Of a DNA stretch of 22,133 bases, positions 1 through 6,634 are shown in pieces. Made by a program: the position numbers and the translations under genes. Source of the DNA: Nitriliruptorales bacterium (GTDB lineage Bacteria; Actinomycetota; Nitriliruptoria; Euzebyales; Egibacteraceae); the NCBI GenBank assembly GCA_007133145.1, contig SLNF01000122.1, positions 1 through 22,133 of the forward strand, read 5' to 3'. The notes below the pieces were generated by a model. It did no database searches and was not told the origin of the DNA. It saw nothing but the letters and a program-made list of their open reading frames with translations. The first letter of the stretch is position 1, and every line of letters begins with the position of its first letter.

Positions 1-30
1 CCCCGCCCCGCGCCGGCCGCCCCGCGCCCG

Positions 31-77
31 GCGAGTGGCGGATTTCTGCGCTCAAGGCGTCGCGATCCGCCATTCGC
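31..77. repeat. Inverted repeat (13-base arms), probable stem-loop
   Basis: The arm at 31-43 and the arm at 65-77 are reverse complements except for one position, which would be a G:U pair in RNA. They are separated by 21 bases. No T-tract follows on either strand. It lies downstream of the minus-strand acetyltransferase gene, so it could help end that transcript, or it could be a copy of a dispersed palindromic repeat. The window alone cannot tell which. No gene is visible in 1-165. Confidence 0.5.
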
Positions 78-165
78 GGGGCTTGGGAGCATCGAGGAGG
101 CGGGCTGCCTCGGGGGAGGGGCGGCCTCGCGCGGTAGGCGCCCGCGCGACGCCGCGGCGCCAACC

Positions 166-915
166 TCAGGCGTGGAGGTCGTGGCGCATCCACACGTTCG
201 GCTCGAGGTAGACCCCACGGTCGGCCTCGACGTCGATGTCGACGGGGCACAACGCCCCGGGCACGACGTAGGGCCCGGAGTCGGGGAAGGCCATCCCCGT
301 CCACGCCTCCCAGTCGCCCACGGTGCCGGTGATCTCCATCGATGCCGGTGCGACGCCAACGCGCCGTGCGCCCTGGCGGGCGTGGACGCGCAGCCAAGGG
401 TCGAAGGGCAGGCCGTCCTGCCGGGTCCAGGCGGCGTAGCGCTCCATCGGCGCGAGCGGGTAGTCGGCCTTGCCGGAGGGCCGCACCGGCGCGACGAGGT
501 GGGCGGCGCGCCGCCGCCGGGCGATCGCCCGGAGCTCGCGGACCATGCGGTGGCTGAGGCCGCGCCCGCGGTGGTCGAGGTCGACGCTGATCTCGATCGC
601 CGAGACGGCGTTGGGCCAGCGCCCCGCGTCGTGGTCGCGCACGCCGCGGGCCAGCGCCCAGTCCCAGCCGCGCTCAGAGAGCGTCCCGTCGTAGTGGAAG
701 GGGACCGCATGGCCGGCGGCGAGGACGACACCGTCTTCGACGAGCAGCCACTGGCAGTCGGGGAAGCGCTCCTCCATGGCCTGCCAGTACTGCGCGGCGA
801 CGGCGTCCTCGAGCATGAAGGCCGGCCAGACGCGCTGCTTGAGAGGCCAGACCTGCTCGAGCAGCGGCCCGCGGGCCTCCTCGTAGGTGACGACCTCGGC
901 CCTTGCGGCGTGCAC
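166..915 (-). CDS. GNAT-family N-acetyltransferase
   Basis: A 249-residue protein. I chose the GTG start at 915 because AGGAGG (minus strand; plus 921-926) sits five bases upstream. The longer open frame to 1257 runs through low-complexity sequence and across the pilB start. The middle of the protein has ISVDLDHRGRGLSHRMVREL, which fits GNAT motif A: a beta strand, then R-G-x-G-L contacting acetyl-CoA pyrophosphate, then a helix. The family moves an acyl group from acyl-CoA to an amine; the substrate here is unknown. The C-terminal part is rich in W, P and G and ends in a conserved-looking PNVWMRHDLHA tail. It is transcribed away from pilB and has no evident pilus role. Fold call fairly sure, function unknown. 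Confidence 0.75.
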   Translation of the reverse strand: MHAARAEVVTYEEARGPLLEQVWPLKQRVWPAFMLEDAVAAQYWQAMEERFPDCQWLLVEDGVVLAAGHAVPFHYDGTLSERGWDWALARGVRDHDAGRWPNAVSAIEISVDLDHRGRGLSHRMVRELRAIARRRRAAHLVAPVRPSGKADYPLAPMERYAAWTRQDGLPFDPWLRVHARQGARRVGVAPASMEITGTVGDWEAWTGMAFPDSGPYVVPGALCPVDIDVEADRGVYLEPNVWMRHDLHA

Positions 916-942
916 CCCCGCCTCCTCCCTCGTGCCAGGCAG

Positions 943-986
943 CCTACCCCCCGTGGCCCGCCCGCCTACCCCCCGTGGCCCGCCCG
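943..986. repeat. 22-bp tandem duplication in the acetyltransferase leader
   Basis: Positions 943-964 are repeated exactly at 965-986. The pair lies 28 bases upstream of the acetyltransferase start, in its probable 5' leader or promoter, and also upstream of the pilB promoter element. A fresh slippage event is the simplest origin. Confidence 0.85.
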
Positions 987-1020
987 CTCGCGGAGAGCGG
1001 CGCCGATATCGCCGAGGGGC

Positions 1021-1048
1021 TTCAGGAGGTGGTCCCCGCCGTCGATGG
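1021..1048 (+). promoter_or_regulatory. Sigma-28-like promoter of pilB
   Basis: TTCAG at 1021-1025, 15 bases, then GTCGATGG at 1041-1048. The same two blocks with identical 15-base spacing occur upstream of the pilV-like gene, pilT and pilA. The pattern resembles the FliA/SigD/WhiG consensus (TAAA, about 15 bases, GCCGATAA), although the -35 block here is the weaker TTCAG version. A start near 1055 would give a leader of about 78 nt. Confidence 0.55.
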
Positions 1049-1111
1049 CATGGGGGCAAGGAGTTGTGGTGCTGCGTGCGAGGGGCCCCGGCGCGCGCAG
1101 CGCGGACGTGA

Positions 1112-1129
1112 GGGTCGGAAGGGTCGGAA
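1112..1129 (+). repeat. 9-bp tandem duplication just before pilB
   Basis: GGGTCGGAA occurs at 1112-1120 and again at 1121-1129, three bases before the pilB ATG. It occupies the place where a Shine-Dalgarno sequence is expected; only weak purine runs (GGAAGGG) are available there. Copy number could therefore affect pilB translation. Confidence 0.8.
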
Positions 1130-1132
1130 TCG

Positions 1133-2821
1133 ATGAGCGCGCCCAACGGACAGCTTGCCGACGTGCTCCTCGACGAGGGGCTCGTCTCGCGCGGGGGGCT
1201 CGAGGCTGCTCGGGTCGAACAGCGCCGCACGGGCAAGTCCCTCGGGCGGGTGCTCATGGAGCAGGGTCACGTCGGCGAGGGCGACCTCGTCGCCGCGCTG
1301 GCCCGCCACCTCGGCCTCGAGTTCGTCGACCTCTCCGACCGCCCGCTCGACGCCACCGCCGCCTCGCTCATCCCCGAATCGCTCGCGCGACGCCACGGCG
1401 TCATGGGCGTGGCCCTCGACGACGACGGCCGGCTCGTCGTCGCGATGAGCGACCCCGCCAACGTCCTCGCCCTCGACGACATCCGCACCGCCACCGACCG
1501 TGACGTCCGCACCGTCGTGGCCACGCGCTCGGACATCATGGCGGCGATCGATCGCTACGCCCACATGGGGCAGGGCGTCGAGGACCTCGGCAAGGAGCTC
1601 GGGGTCGACAACGAGCCCGATGACCTCGCCGATCTCGCCGACCTCCAGGCGATCGCCGAGGACACGCCGATGGTGAAGTTCGTGCACGGCATCATCAGCC
1701 AGGCCGTCGCCGACCGCGCCAGCGACATCCACTTCGAGCCACAGGAGCAGCACCTCCGGGTGCGCTACCGCGTCGACGGTGTGCTCCACGAGATCACGAC
1801 CCAGCACCGCAAGATCATCCCCGGGGTCGTCAGCCGGCTGAAGATCATGGCCGATCTCGACATCGCCGAACGTCGTCTTCCCCAGGACGGGCGGCTCAGC
1901 CTGCGCACTGCCGGGAAGGTGATCGACCTGCGGGTGTCGACCCTGCCGACGGTCTTCGGCGAGAAGGTCGTCATGCGGATCCTCGACAAGACCGCGATCC
2001 TGCTCGAGCTGGCCGACCTCGGCTTCCTCGAGACCAACTACCGGCGCTACGAGCGGAGCTTCCGCAAGCCCTACGGCATGGTCCTCGTGACCGGACCGAC
2101 TGGATCGGGCAAGTCGACGACGCTCTACGCGACGATCAACGTCATCAACAAGTCGGGTGTGAACATCGTCACGACCGAGGACCCCGTCGAGTACCGGCTC
2201 GCCGGGGTCAACCAGGTGCAGATCAACCCGAAGACGGGCTTGGCCTTCCCCACCGCCCTGCGCTCCATCCTGCGCCAGGACCCCGACGTCGTCCTCGTCG
2301 GCGAGATGCGCGACGCCGACACCGCGAAGATCGGCATGGAGGCGGCGCTGACCGGGCACCTCGTGCTCTCGACGTTGCACACCAACGATGCGCCGAGCGC
2401 GGTGAGCCGGCTCACCGAGATGGGCGTCGATCCCTTCCTCGTGTCCTCGGCCCTCGACTGCGTGCTCGCCCAGCGACTGGCCCGCAAGCTCTGCGGCAAG
2501 TGCAAGGAGCCCTTCGAGCCCTCCCGAGCCGAGCTCACCGCCGCGGGGCTGCGGTGGCAGGAGGGTGAGGCGCCGCCGACGATCTACCGATCGACCGGCT
2601 GTGCGTCCTGCGCGAACACCGGCTACCGGGGTCGGGTCGCGATCCACGAGGTCATGACCCTCACCGAGGAGATCCGACGGCTCACCGTCGAGCGGGCCGG
2701 CACCAGCGAGATCGCGCAGGTCGCCCGCGACCAGGGAATGCGGACCCTGCGTGAGGACGGCCTCGAGAAGGTGCTCCTCGGACAGACCACGATCGAGGAG
2801 ATCGCGCGCGTCGTGGTCTGA
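1133..2821 (+). CDS. pilB: Type IV pilus extension ATPase PilB (GspE family)
   Basis: A 562-residue cytoplasmic ATPase that powers pilin polymerisation through PilC. Residues about 1-150 form an MshEN/T2SSE_N-type domain. The catalytic domain has Walker A GPTGSGKST (321-329), Walker B region VLVGEMRD (387-394, E391 probable catalytic Glu) and the His box HLVLSTLHTNDAPSA. A tetracysteine zinc site typical of PilB/GspE (C454, C457, C490, C493) follows. Length is normal for PilB. In the two MshEN-type motifs the expected R-L-G reads Q-L-A and S-L-G, so c-di-GMP binding through the classic motif is doubtful. ATG at 1133 follows a weak ribosome binding site overlapping a 9-bp tandem repeat. It is the first gene of the pilus block, with a sigma-28-like element upstream. 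Confidence 0.95.
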   Translation: MSAPNGQLADVLLDEGLVSRGGLEAARVEQRRTGKSLGRVLMEQGHVGEGDLVAALARHLGLEFVDLSDRPLDATAASLIPESLARRHGVMGVALDDDGRLVVAMSDPANVLALDDIRTATDRDVRTVVATRSDIMAAIDRYAHMGQGVEDLGKELGVDNEPDDLADLADLQAIAEDTPMVKFVHGIISQAVADRASDIHFEPQEQHLRVRYRVDGVLHEITTQHRKIIPGVVSRLKIMADLDIAERRLPQDGRLSLRTAGKVIDLRVSTLPTVFGEKVVMRILDKTAILLELADLGFLETNYRRYERSFRKPYGMVLVTGPTGSGKSTTLYATINVINKSGVNIVTTEDPVEYRLAGVNQVQINPKTGLAFPTALRSILRQDPDVVLVGEMRDADTAKIGMEAALTGHLVLSTLHTNDAPSAVSRLTEMGVDPFLVSSALDCVLAQRLARKLCGKCKEPFEPSRAELTAAGLRWQEGEAPPTIYRSTGCASCANTGYRGRVAIHEVMTLTEEIRRLTVERAGTSEIAQVARDQGMRTLREDGLEKVLLGQTTIEEIARVVV

Positions 2822-2836
2822 GCGCCGCCGGACTCC

Positions 2837-2864
2837 TAAAGGTCCGAGCCCACACGGTCGATGT
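2837..2864 (+). promoter_or_regulatory. Sigma-28-like promoter of the minor-pilin operon
   Basis: TAAAG at 2837-2841, 15 bases, then GTCGATGT at 2857-2864, in the 82-base gap between pilB and the pilV-like gene. This is the best -35 match of the four elements to the FliA/WhiG consensus. The -35 lies in the loop of a small hairpin (CGGAC 2829-2833 with GTCCG 2842-2846) that may also weaken read-through from pilB. A start near 2871 gives a leader of about 33 nt. Confidence 0.6.
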
Positions 2865-2903
2865 CCCCCGCAGGAGCCGTCGTCTCAGCGAGGGAGGTCG
2901 CAC

Positions 2904-3449
2904 GTGTTGGCGAAGCTGGGGGCGTCGCCGGCCGCACGCCTGTCGCGTCCGGACCGCCTCGACGACGACGAGGGGCTCGGGCTCGTCGAGTTGCTCATCG
3001 CCGTCCTCGTCCTCACCATCGGATTGGCTGCGCTCGCGGCCACGGCGATTCCCTCGCTGGGGTCACTGCAGAACTCCCGGGACCGCCAAGCGGCGACGGC
3101 GATGGCCACGGCTTCGCTCGAGCGCGCACGGACCTACCCCGCGGGCTCGCTGGCGATCGCCCAGACGCTGTGTGACGACCCCGCCGCAGAGATCGGCGAG
3201 CAGGTGGTCATCGACCGCGAGGGCACGCTCGAGGAGGCTCCGATCTGCGCTCCCGGAGGGCTCGTCGACGACGAGGAAGGCTCGCCCCACTGGTACGAGA
3301 GCGACGGTCGCACCGTCCGGACCTGGGTCACCGAGATCGCGGAGGCACCGACCGCGCGCCGCATCACCGTCGTCGTGTCCTGGCAGCGCGGCTCGCGGGA
3401 CTTCGAGGTCCGCTCCTCGACGGTCGCGGGTGCGATGGGGGGGATCTGA
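2904..3449 (+). CDS. Type IV minor pilin, PilV-like prepilin
   Basis: A 181-residue prepilin. The GTG at 2904 is chosen because AGGGAGG (2891-2897) lies six bases upstream; longer readings run back into pilB in another frame. A charged leader ends DDDEG at residue 24. The mature end would be LGLVELLIAVLVLTIGLAAL, with Glu at mature position 5 and a hydrophobic helix, as a class III (prepilin peptidase) signal needs. The remaining ~130 residues are a soluble domain with two cysteines and a late VVVSWQRGSRDFEV strand, typical of PilV-type minor pilins (family resemblance, not an exact match). Its stop overlaps the next start (TGATG), so the two are translationally coupled. Expected location is the pilus fibre or priming complex. 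Confidence 0.75.
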   Translation: MLAKLGASPAARLSRPDRLDDDEGLGLVELLIAVLVLTIGLAALAATAIPSLGSLQNSRDRQAATAMATASLERARTYPAGSLAIAQTLCDDPAAEIGEQVVIDREGTLEEAPICAPGGLVDDEEGSPHWYESDGRTVRTWVTEIAEAPTARRITVVVSWQRGSRDFEVRSSTVAGAMGGI

Positions 3450-4996
3450 TGCTGGGTCGTGAGGAGGGCATGAGCCTCATCGAGTTGCTCGTCGTCCTCG
3501 CCCTGCTCTCGCTCGTCGGCGGGTCGATCCTCGCGGTGGCGACGACGACCCTGCGGGCCGAGCGGACCGCCGAGGACCTCGCGCGCAACCTCGACGCCAC
3601 GCGCATCGCCGTCGAGCGGGTCCGCGACGAGGTGCGTGGCGCCGACGGTGTCTGCGAGGGGTCCGACGACCGTTCGATGGCGGTCTGGATCGATCGCGCG
3701 GCCGACGGCACCGTCAACGCGGGCGAGGTCGTCACCTTCACCCTCGAGGACGCTGACATCGGGATGGCGCTCCGCAGGGGCGACGACGACGGCGAGCGGA
3801 CGATCGTCCGCCGCCTCGTCGACCGCGGGGTCTTCACCTACCTCGATGAGGGACGCCAGGCCGTGCTGCCGAACCTCTCGTGCGACGTCGGTGCGACCCC
3901 CGACGTCTCCGCCGCGCAGATCGTCGACCTCGAGGTCGAAGTCGAGGGGCACGGCGTCGACACCTCCGGTCCGCTGGTCGTGGCGACGACGATCGTCATG
4001 CGCAACGCAACGCTCGCGGGGGGCAGCGGACAACCCGACGGGACCATCCTCGTCATCGCGAGCATCAGCGCGAACGACGACAACGACGACGGCGTCTACA
4101 ACGTAAGGGCCGTCGTCGGTGGGCTGAACTTCTCGCATCCCCTCCACGTCACGCTCGAGGCGCGGTGCGGGGAGCAGGCGTGGACGTTCCCTGCCGCGCT
4201 CGCCTACGAGCCCTTCGACCACTCCTACCACGGCACGTGGGACTCGAACGCCTGCGGAGCGGCAACGGCGACGTTGCGCGTCACCGCCACCGACGGCGAA
4301 GAGGAAGCGACCGGCGACCTGACCGTCACGCTGCAAGGAGAAGAGCCCGAGGAGGCCCTCGACGTCACGATCCTCGCGCCCGAGGACGGGGCGACCGTCG
4401 CTGGTGAGCAGGCCATCGAGCTCGCGATCAGTGGGGTGCCCGACGGCGAGACCGCCACGGTGGACGTCACGGTCGAGCACGAGGGCGGCAGCGAGGTCTA
4501 CGCCACCTCCGGAGAGGCCGCTGGGGACGGCACCTGGCATGCGGGGACATGGAGTGTGTCCGACGCAGCGGTCGAGGGCGCCTACGACGTCAGCGCGAGC
4601 GTCGCCACGGCCGACGCCAGTGCGGAGGACAGCGTGACCGTCACGGTGGAGGGCGCGCCACAGATCATCGTCGCGCGGGTCGAGGTGGACACCTCACGGG
4701 GCAACTGGCGGGCGGACGTCGAGTTCGTCGTGACCGACGGCCACGGCAGCCCGGTCGAGGGCGCGATCGTCGAGTACGAGGTGCTCTCACCCGGCGGGGA
4801 GCCGGGAGGTTCGTGCACGACCACGATGCGTGGGGGCGAGGCGATCTGCGAGGCGGACTTCCCGGACCGGGGCAACTTGCGCAACAACGACGTCCTCACC
4901 ATCGCCATCGAGGACGTCGCCCGTGAGGGGTACGCCTTCGATCCGTCCGCGAGCGTGACGGAGTTCTCCGTCAATCGGCACGGTCTCGTCGAATGA
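3449..4996 (+). CDS. PilW-like minor pilin with C-terminal Ig-like modules
   Basis: A 515-residue prepilin. The leader MLGREEG is seven residues; the mature end MSLIELLVVLALLSLVGG has Glu at position 5. Residues to about 190 look like a PilW-type pilin domain. The remaining ~320 residues read as three consecutive beta-rich Ig-like modules: about 195-300 (cysteines 240 and 269), about 302-405 (starting VTILAPEDGATVAGE) and about 407-510 (starting RVEVDTSRGNW, cysteines 456 and 467). The cysteine pairs could form disulfides outside the cell. Typical PilW proteins are much shorter, so the modules are an add-on suggesting an adhesive or tip role (inference). The ATG overlaps the upstream stop. 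A strong hairpin at 5021-5039 follows. Confidence 0.8.
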   Translation: MLGREEGMSLIELLVVLALLSLVGGSILAVATTTLRAERTAEDLARNLDATRIAVERVRDEVRGADGVCEGSDDRSMAVWIDRAADGTVNAGEVVTFTLEDADIGMALRRGDDDGERTIVRRLVDRGVFTYLDEGRQAVLPNLSCDVGATPDVSAAQIVDLEVEVEGHGVDTSGPLVVATTIVMRNATLAGGSGQPDGTILVIASISANDDNDDGVYNVRAVVGGLNFSHPLHVTLEARCGEQAWTFPAALAYEPFDHSYHGTWDSNACGAATATLRVTATDGEEEATGDLTVTLQGEEPEEALDVTILAPEDGATVAGEQAIELAISGVPDGETATVDVTVEHEGGSEVYATSGEAAGDGTWHAGTWSVSDAAVEGAYDVSASVATADASAEDSVTVTVEGAPQIIVARVEVDTSRGNWRADVEFVVTDGHGSPVEGAIVEYEVLSPGGEPGGSCTTTMRGGEAICEADFPDRGNLRNNDVLTIAIEDVAREGYAFDPSASVTEFSVNRHGLVE

Positions 4997-5020
4997 CCGC
5001 CTCTCCGAGCCCCCGTGGAG

Positions 5021-5039
5021 GCCACCGGTCGCCGGTGGC
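5021..5039 (+). terminator. Hairpin between the pilW-like and pilX-like genes
   Basis: GCCACCGG (5021-5028), loop TCG, CCGGTGGC (5032-5039): a perfect 8-bp stem. There is no T-tract, so it could be a weak terminator, an attenuator or a 3'-end stabiliser that sets the amount of the next gene. Confidence 0.45.
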
Positions 5040-5092
5040 GCCCTCAGCCGACGCCGGCGTCGATGCGCGAACAGCGCGACTGTGAGGAGATC

Positions 5093-6514
5093 ATGTTCGT
5101 ACGAACTACGGCCACCGGACGGTCCGTCGGGTCCGAGCGAGGCGCCGCGCTGCCGTTCGCGCTGCTCGTGGCGATCCTCCTCGGCACGCTCGCCACGCTG
5201 CTCGTCGCGAACGCGGTGATGGAGAATCGCGCGAGCGTGGACTCGGAGCGGCACGAGGGTGCCCTCCATGTCGCCGAGGCGGGTGTGGAGGCGGGGGTCA
5301 GTCAGGTTCTCGCGCTCGGCATGGAGAACTCGCAGGCGACCACGGGTCATCCTGCGCCGGCGGATGACGAGGATGAGAGGGCCTGGGCGCTCGCGATCGC
5401 CGACGCCGTCGACGACGCGTGCGCCGATCTCGGAGCCGTCGAGATGGAGAGCTGTGTCGTCGAGACGGCCCAAGGCGAGGCGGTCTTCATCAGGCCGCAG
5501 GACGAGACCGGGCGGCCCTTGCCGACGCTCTACGGGGTCGGCTACGTGCCGAGCAAGGAGAACCCGGCGAACACGCGCGTCGTGAGGCTCGACTTCGGAG
5601 CCGGGGACGACTCGTGGATGGCCAACCATGCGTTTCTCTCCGCCGGCGACCTGCGGTTCAGTGGGGCGGCCTCCGAGGTGCTCGGCGACAACGGCTCGGT
5701 GCACACGAACAAGTCGGTGAGGAACTACGTGTACTCGACGATCTCGCAGTCGTTGACGTGGGTGACGGCGGGTCCTTCCGCGAGCGATGGCAGTGCGTAC
5801 ATCGGCAAGGGTGAGTACACGTCCGTCCCGCACATCACCGCACGCGGGCTCTACACCTCCCAGAGCGCGGCCGAGTTGCGGGAGAAGGAGGAATGGGTCG
5901 ATCTCTGCGCCGACGGGTTCGCCTACCTCGCGGACCCCGAGGTCGAGAACCCCCAGCCTTGCGAGTGGCACCCGAACCGGCGGCTCGACAGCGGCGAGCA
6001 CGGTTGGCAGTACAACGGTGGCGAGTGGCGTGTGACACGCGACGTCGTAAGCGAGAGGGTGTACTACGTCCATCATCGCGACGCCCGCATCGCGGGCATG
6101 GGCGGCCCTCCGGGCGGGGGAGGACCCGGAGGCGGCCCGCCGGGTGAAAGCGCAACCTCGAACCAGTTCTCCATCATCGTCGAGCAGCATCCCGACGGCC
6201 ACGGCGGGAGCTTCCGCGGCCAGGGCAACGCGGTCGTCGAGCCCCACTTCCCCGGTATCTACATCCTCGCCGACGGTGACGTCACGCTCCGGGGCACGAA
6301 GGAGGCCACGAGGGGCAACGAGTCCCTCATCGGCGCCGGGGGCATCGTGGACCTCTCCGGCAACTACAGCAGCGACGGCATCGCCTATGTCGCCATGGAC
6401 GCGACGAGGGAGAGCCGTCTCGGCGGCAACAACTCGATCACGTTCAACGGCGACTTGGACATCGCCGACGTCGCTGGCGACGCCCTGCGGGTCGAGCGCT
6501 GGCACGATCTCTGA
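5093..6514 (+). CDS. PilX/GspK-like tip minor pilin
   Basis: A 473-residue protein. The ATG at 5093 is used because GAGGAG (5084-5089) lies just upstream; in-frame GTG/ATG codons at 5015 and 5063 have poorer context. The N-terminus ERG-AALPFALLVAILLG, followed by ALHVAEAGVEAG, fits the PilX N-terminal pattern. If cleaved after Gly17, mature position 5 is Phe, not Glu; lack of Glu5 is usual for GspK/PilX subunits at the pseudopilus or pilus tip. A large exported part follows, with a Gly/Pro-rich loop (GGPPGGGGPGGG) about two-thirds along and a C-terminal repeat-like beta segment (YILADGDVTLRG ... LSGNYSSDGIAYVAMD ... ITFNGDLDIADV). PilX proteins are usually under 250 residues, so this one is enlarged. 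Function beyond minor pilin is unknown. Confidence 0.7.
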   Translation: MFVRTTATGRSVGSERGAALPFALLVAILLGTLATLLVANAVMENRASVDSERHEGALHVAEAGVEAGVSQVLALGMENSQATTGHPAPADDEDERAWALAIADAVDDACADLGAVEMESCVVETAQGEAVFIRPQDETGRPLPTLYGVGYVPSKENPANTRVVRLDFGAGDDSWMANHAFLSAGDLRFSGAASEVLGDNGSVHTNKSVRNYVYSTISQSLTWVTAGPSASDGSAYIGKGEYTSVPHITARGLYTSQSAAELREKEEWVDLCADGFAYLADPEVENPQPCEWHPNRRLDSGEHGWQYNGGEWRVTRDVVSERVYYVHHRDARIAGMGGPPGGGGPGGGPPGESATSNQFSIIVEQHPDGHGGSFRGQGNAVVEPHFPGIYILADGDVTLRGTKEATRGNESLIGAGGIVDLSGNYSSDGIAYVAMDATRESRLGGNNSITFNGDLDIADVAGDALRVERWHDL

Positions 6515-6530
6515 CGTCCAATCTGCGCGA

Positions 6531-6543
6531 CGGCCGAAGGCCG
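6531..6543 (+). terminator. Small hairpin after the pilX-like gene
   Basis: CGGCC, loop GAA, GGCCG: a 5-bp GC stem 17 bases after the stop and 18 bases before the pilT promoter element. No T-tract. A weak candidate for the end of the minor-pilin transcript. Confidence 0.35.
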
Positions 6544-6560
6544 CACGGTCGACATGGCAC

Positions 6561-6588
6561 TTCAGTTCGGGGCGGCACGTGTCGATGC
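6561..6588 (+). promoter_or_regulatory. Sigma-28-like promoter of pilT-pilC
   Basis: TTCAG at 6561-6565, 15 bases, then GTCGATGC at 6581-6588, in the 120-base gap before pilT. The -35 is the same pentamer as at pilB and the -10 the same core as at pilB and the pilV-like gene. A start near 6595 gives a leader of about 40 nt. Confidence 0.55.
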
Positions 6589-6634
6589 GTAGCAGGAGCG
6601 GAGGGCTGCGGTCCTACGGGAGGAGATGACGACG

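Noticed and set aside
1004..1011. CGATATCG palindrome upstream of pilB as an operator
   Set aside because: Only eight bases and not repeated at the other pilus promoters; too short to call.
172..1503. Long plus-strand open frame of 443 codons opposite the acetyltransferase
   Set aside because: It is antisense to the acetyltransferase and runs on in a wrong frame into pilB; the peptide is Arg/Pro/Gly low complexity with no family motif. Long shadow frames are expected at this GC content.
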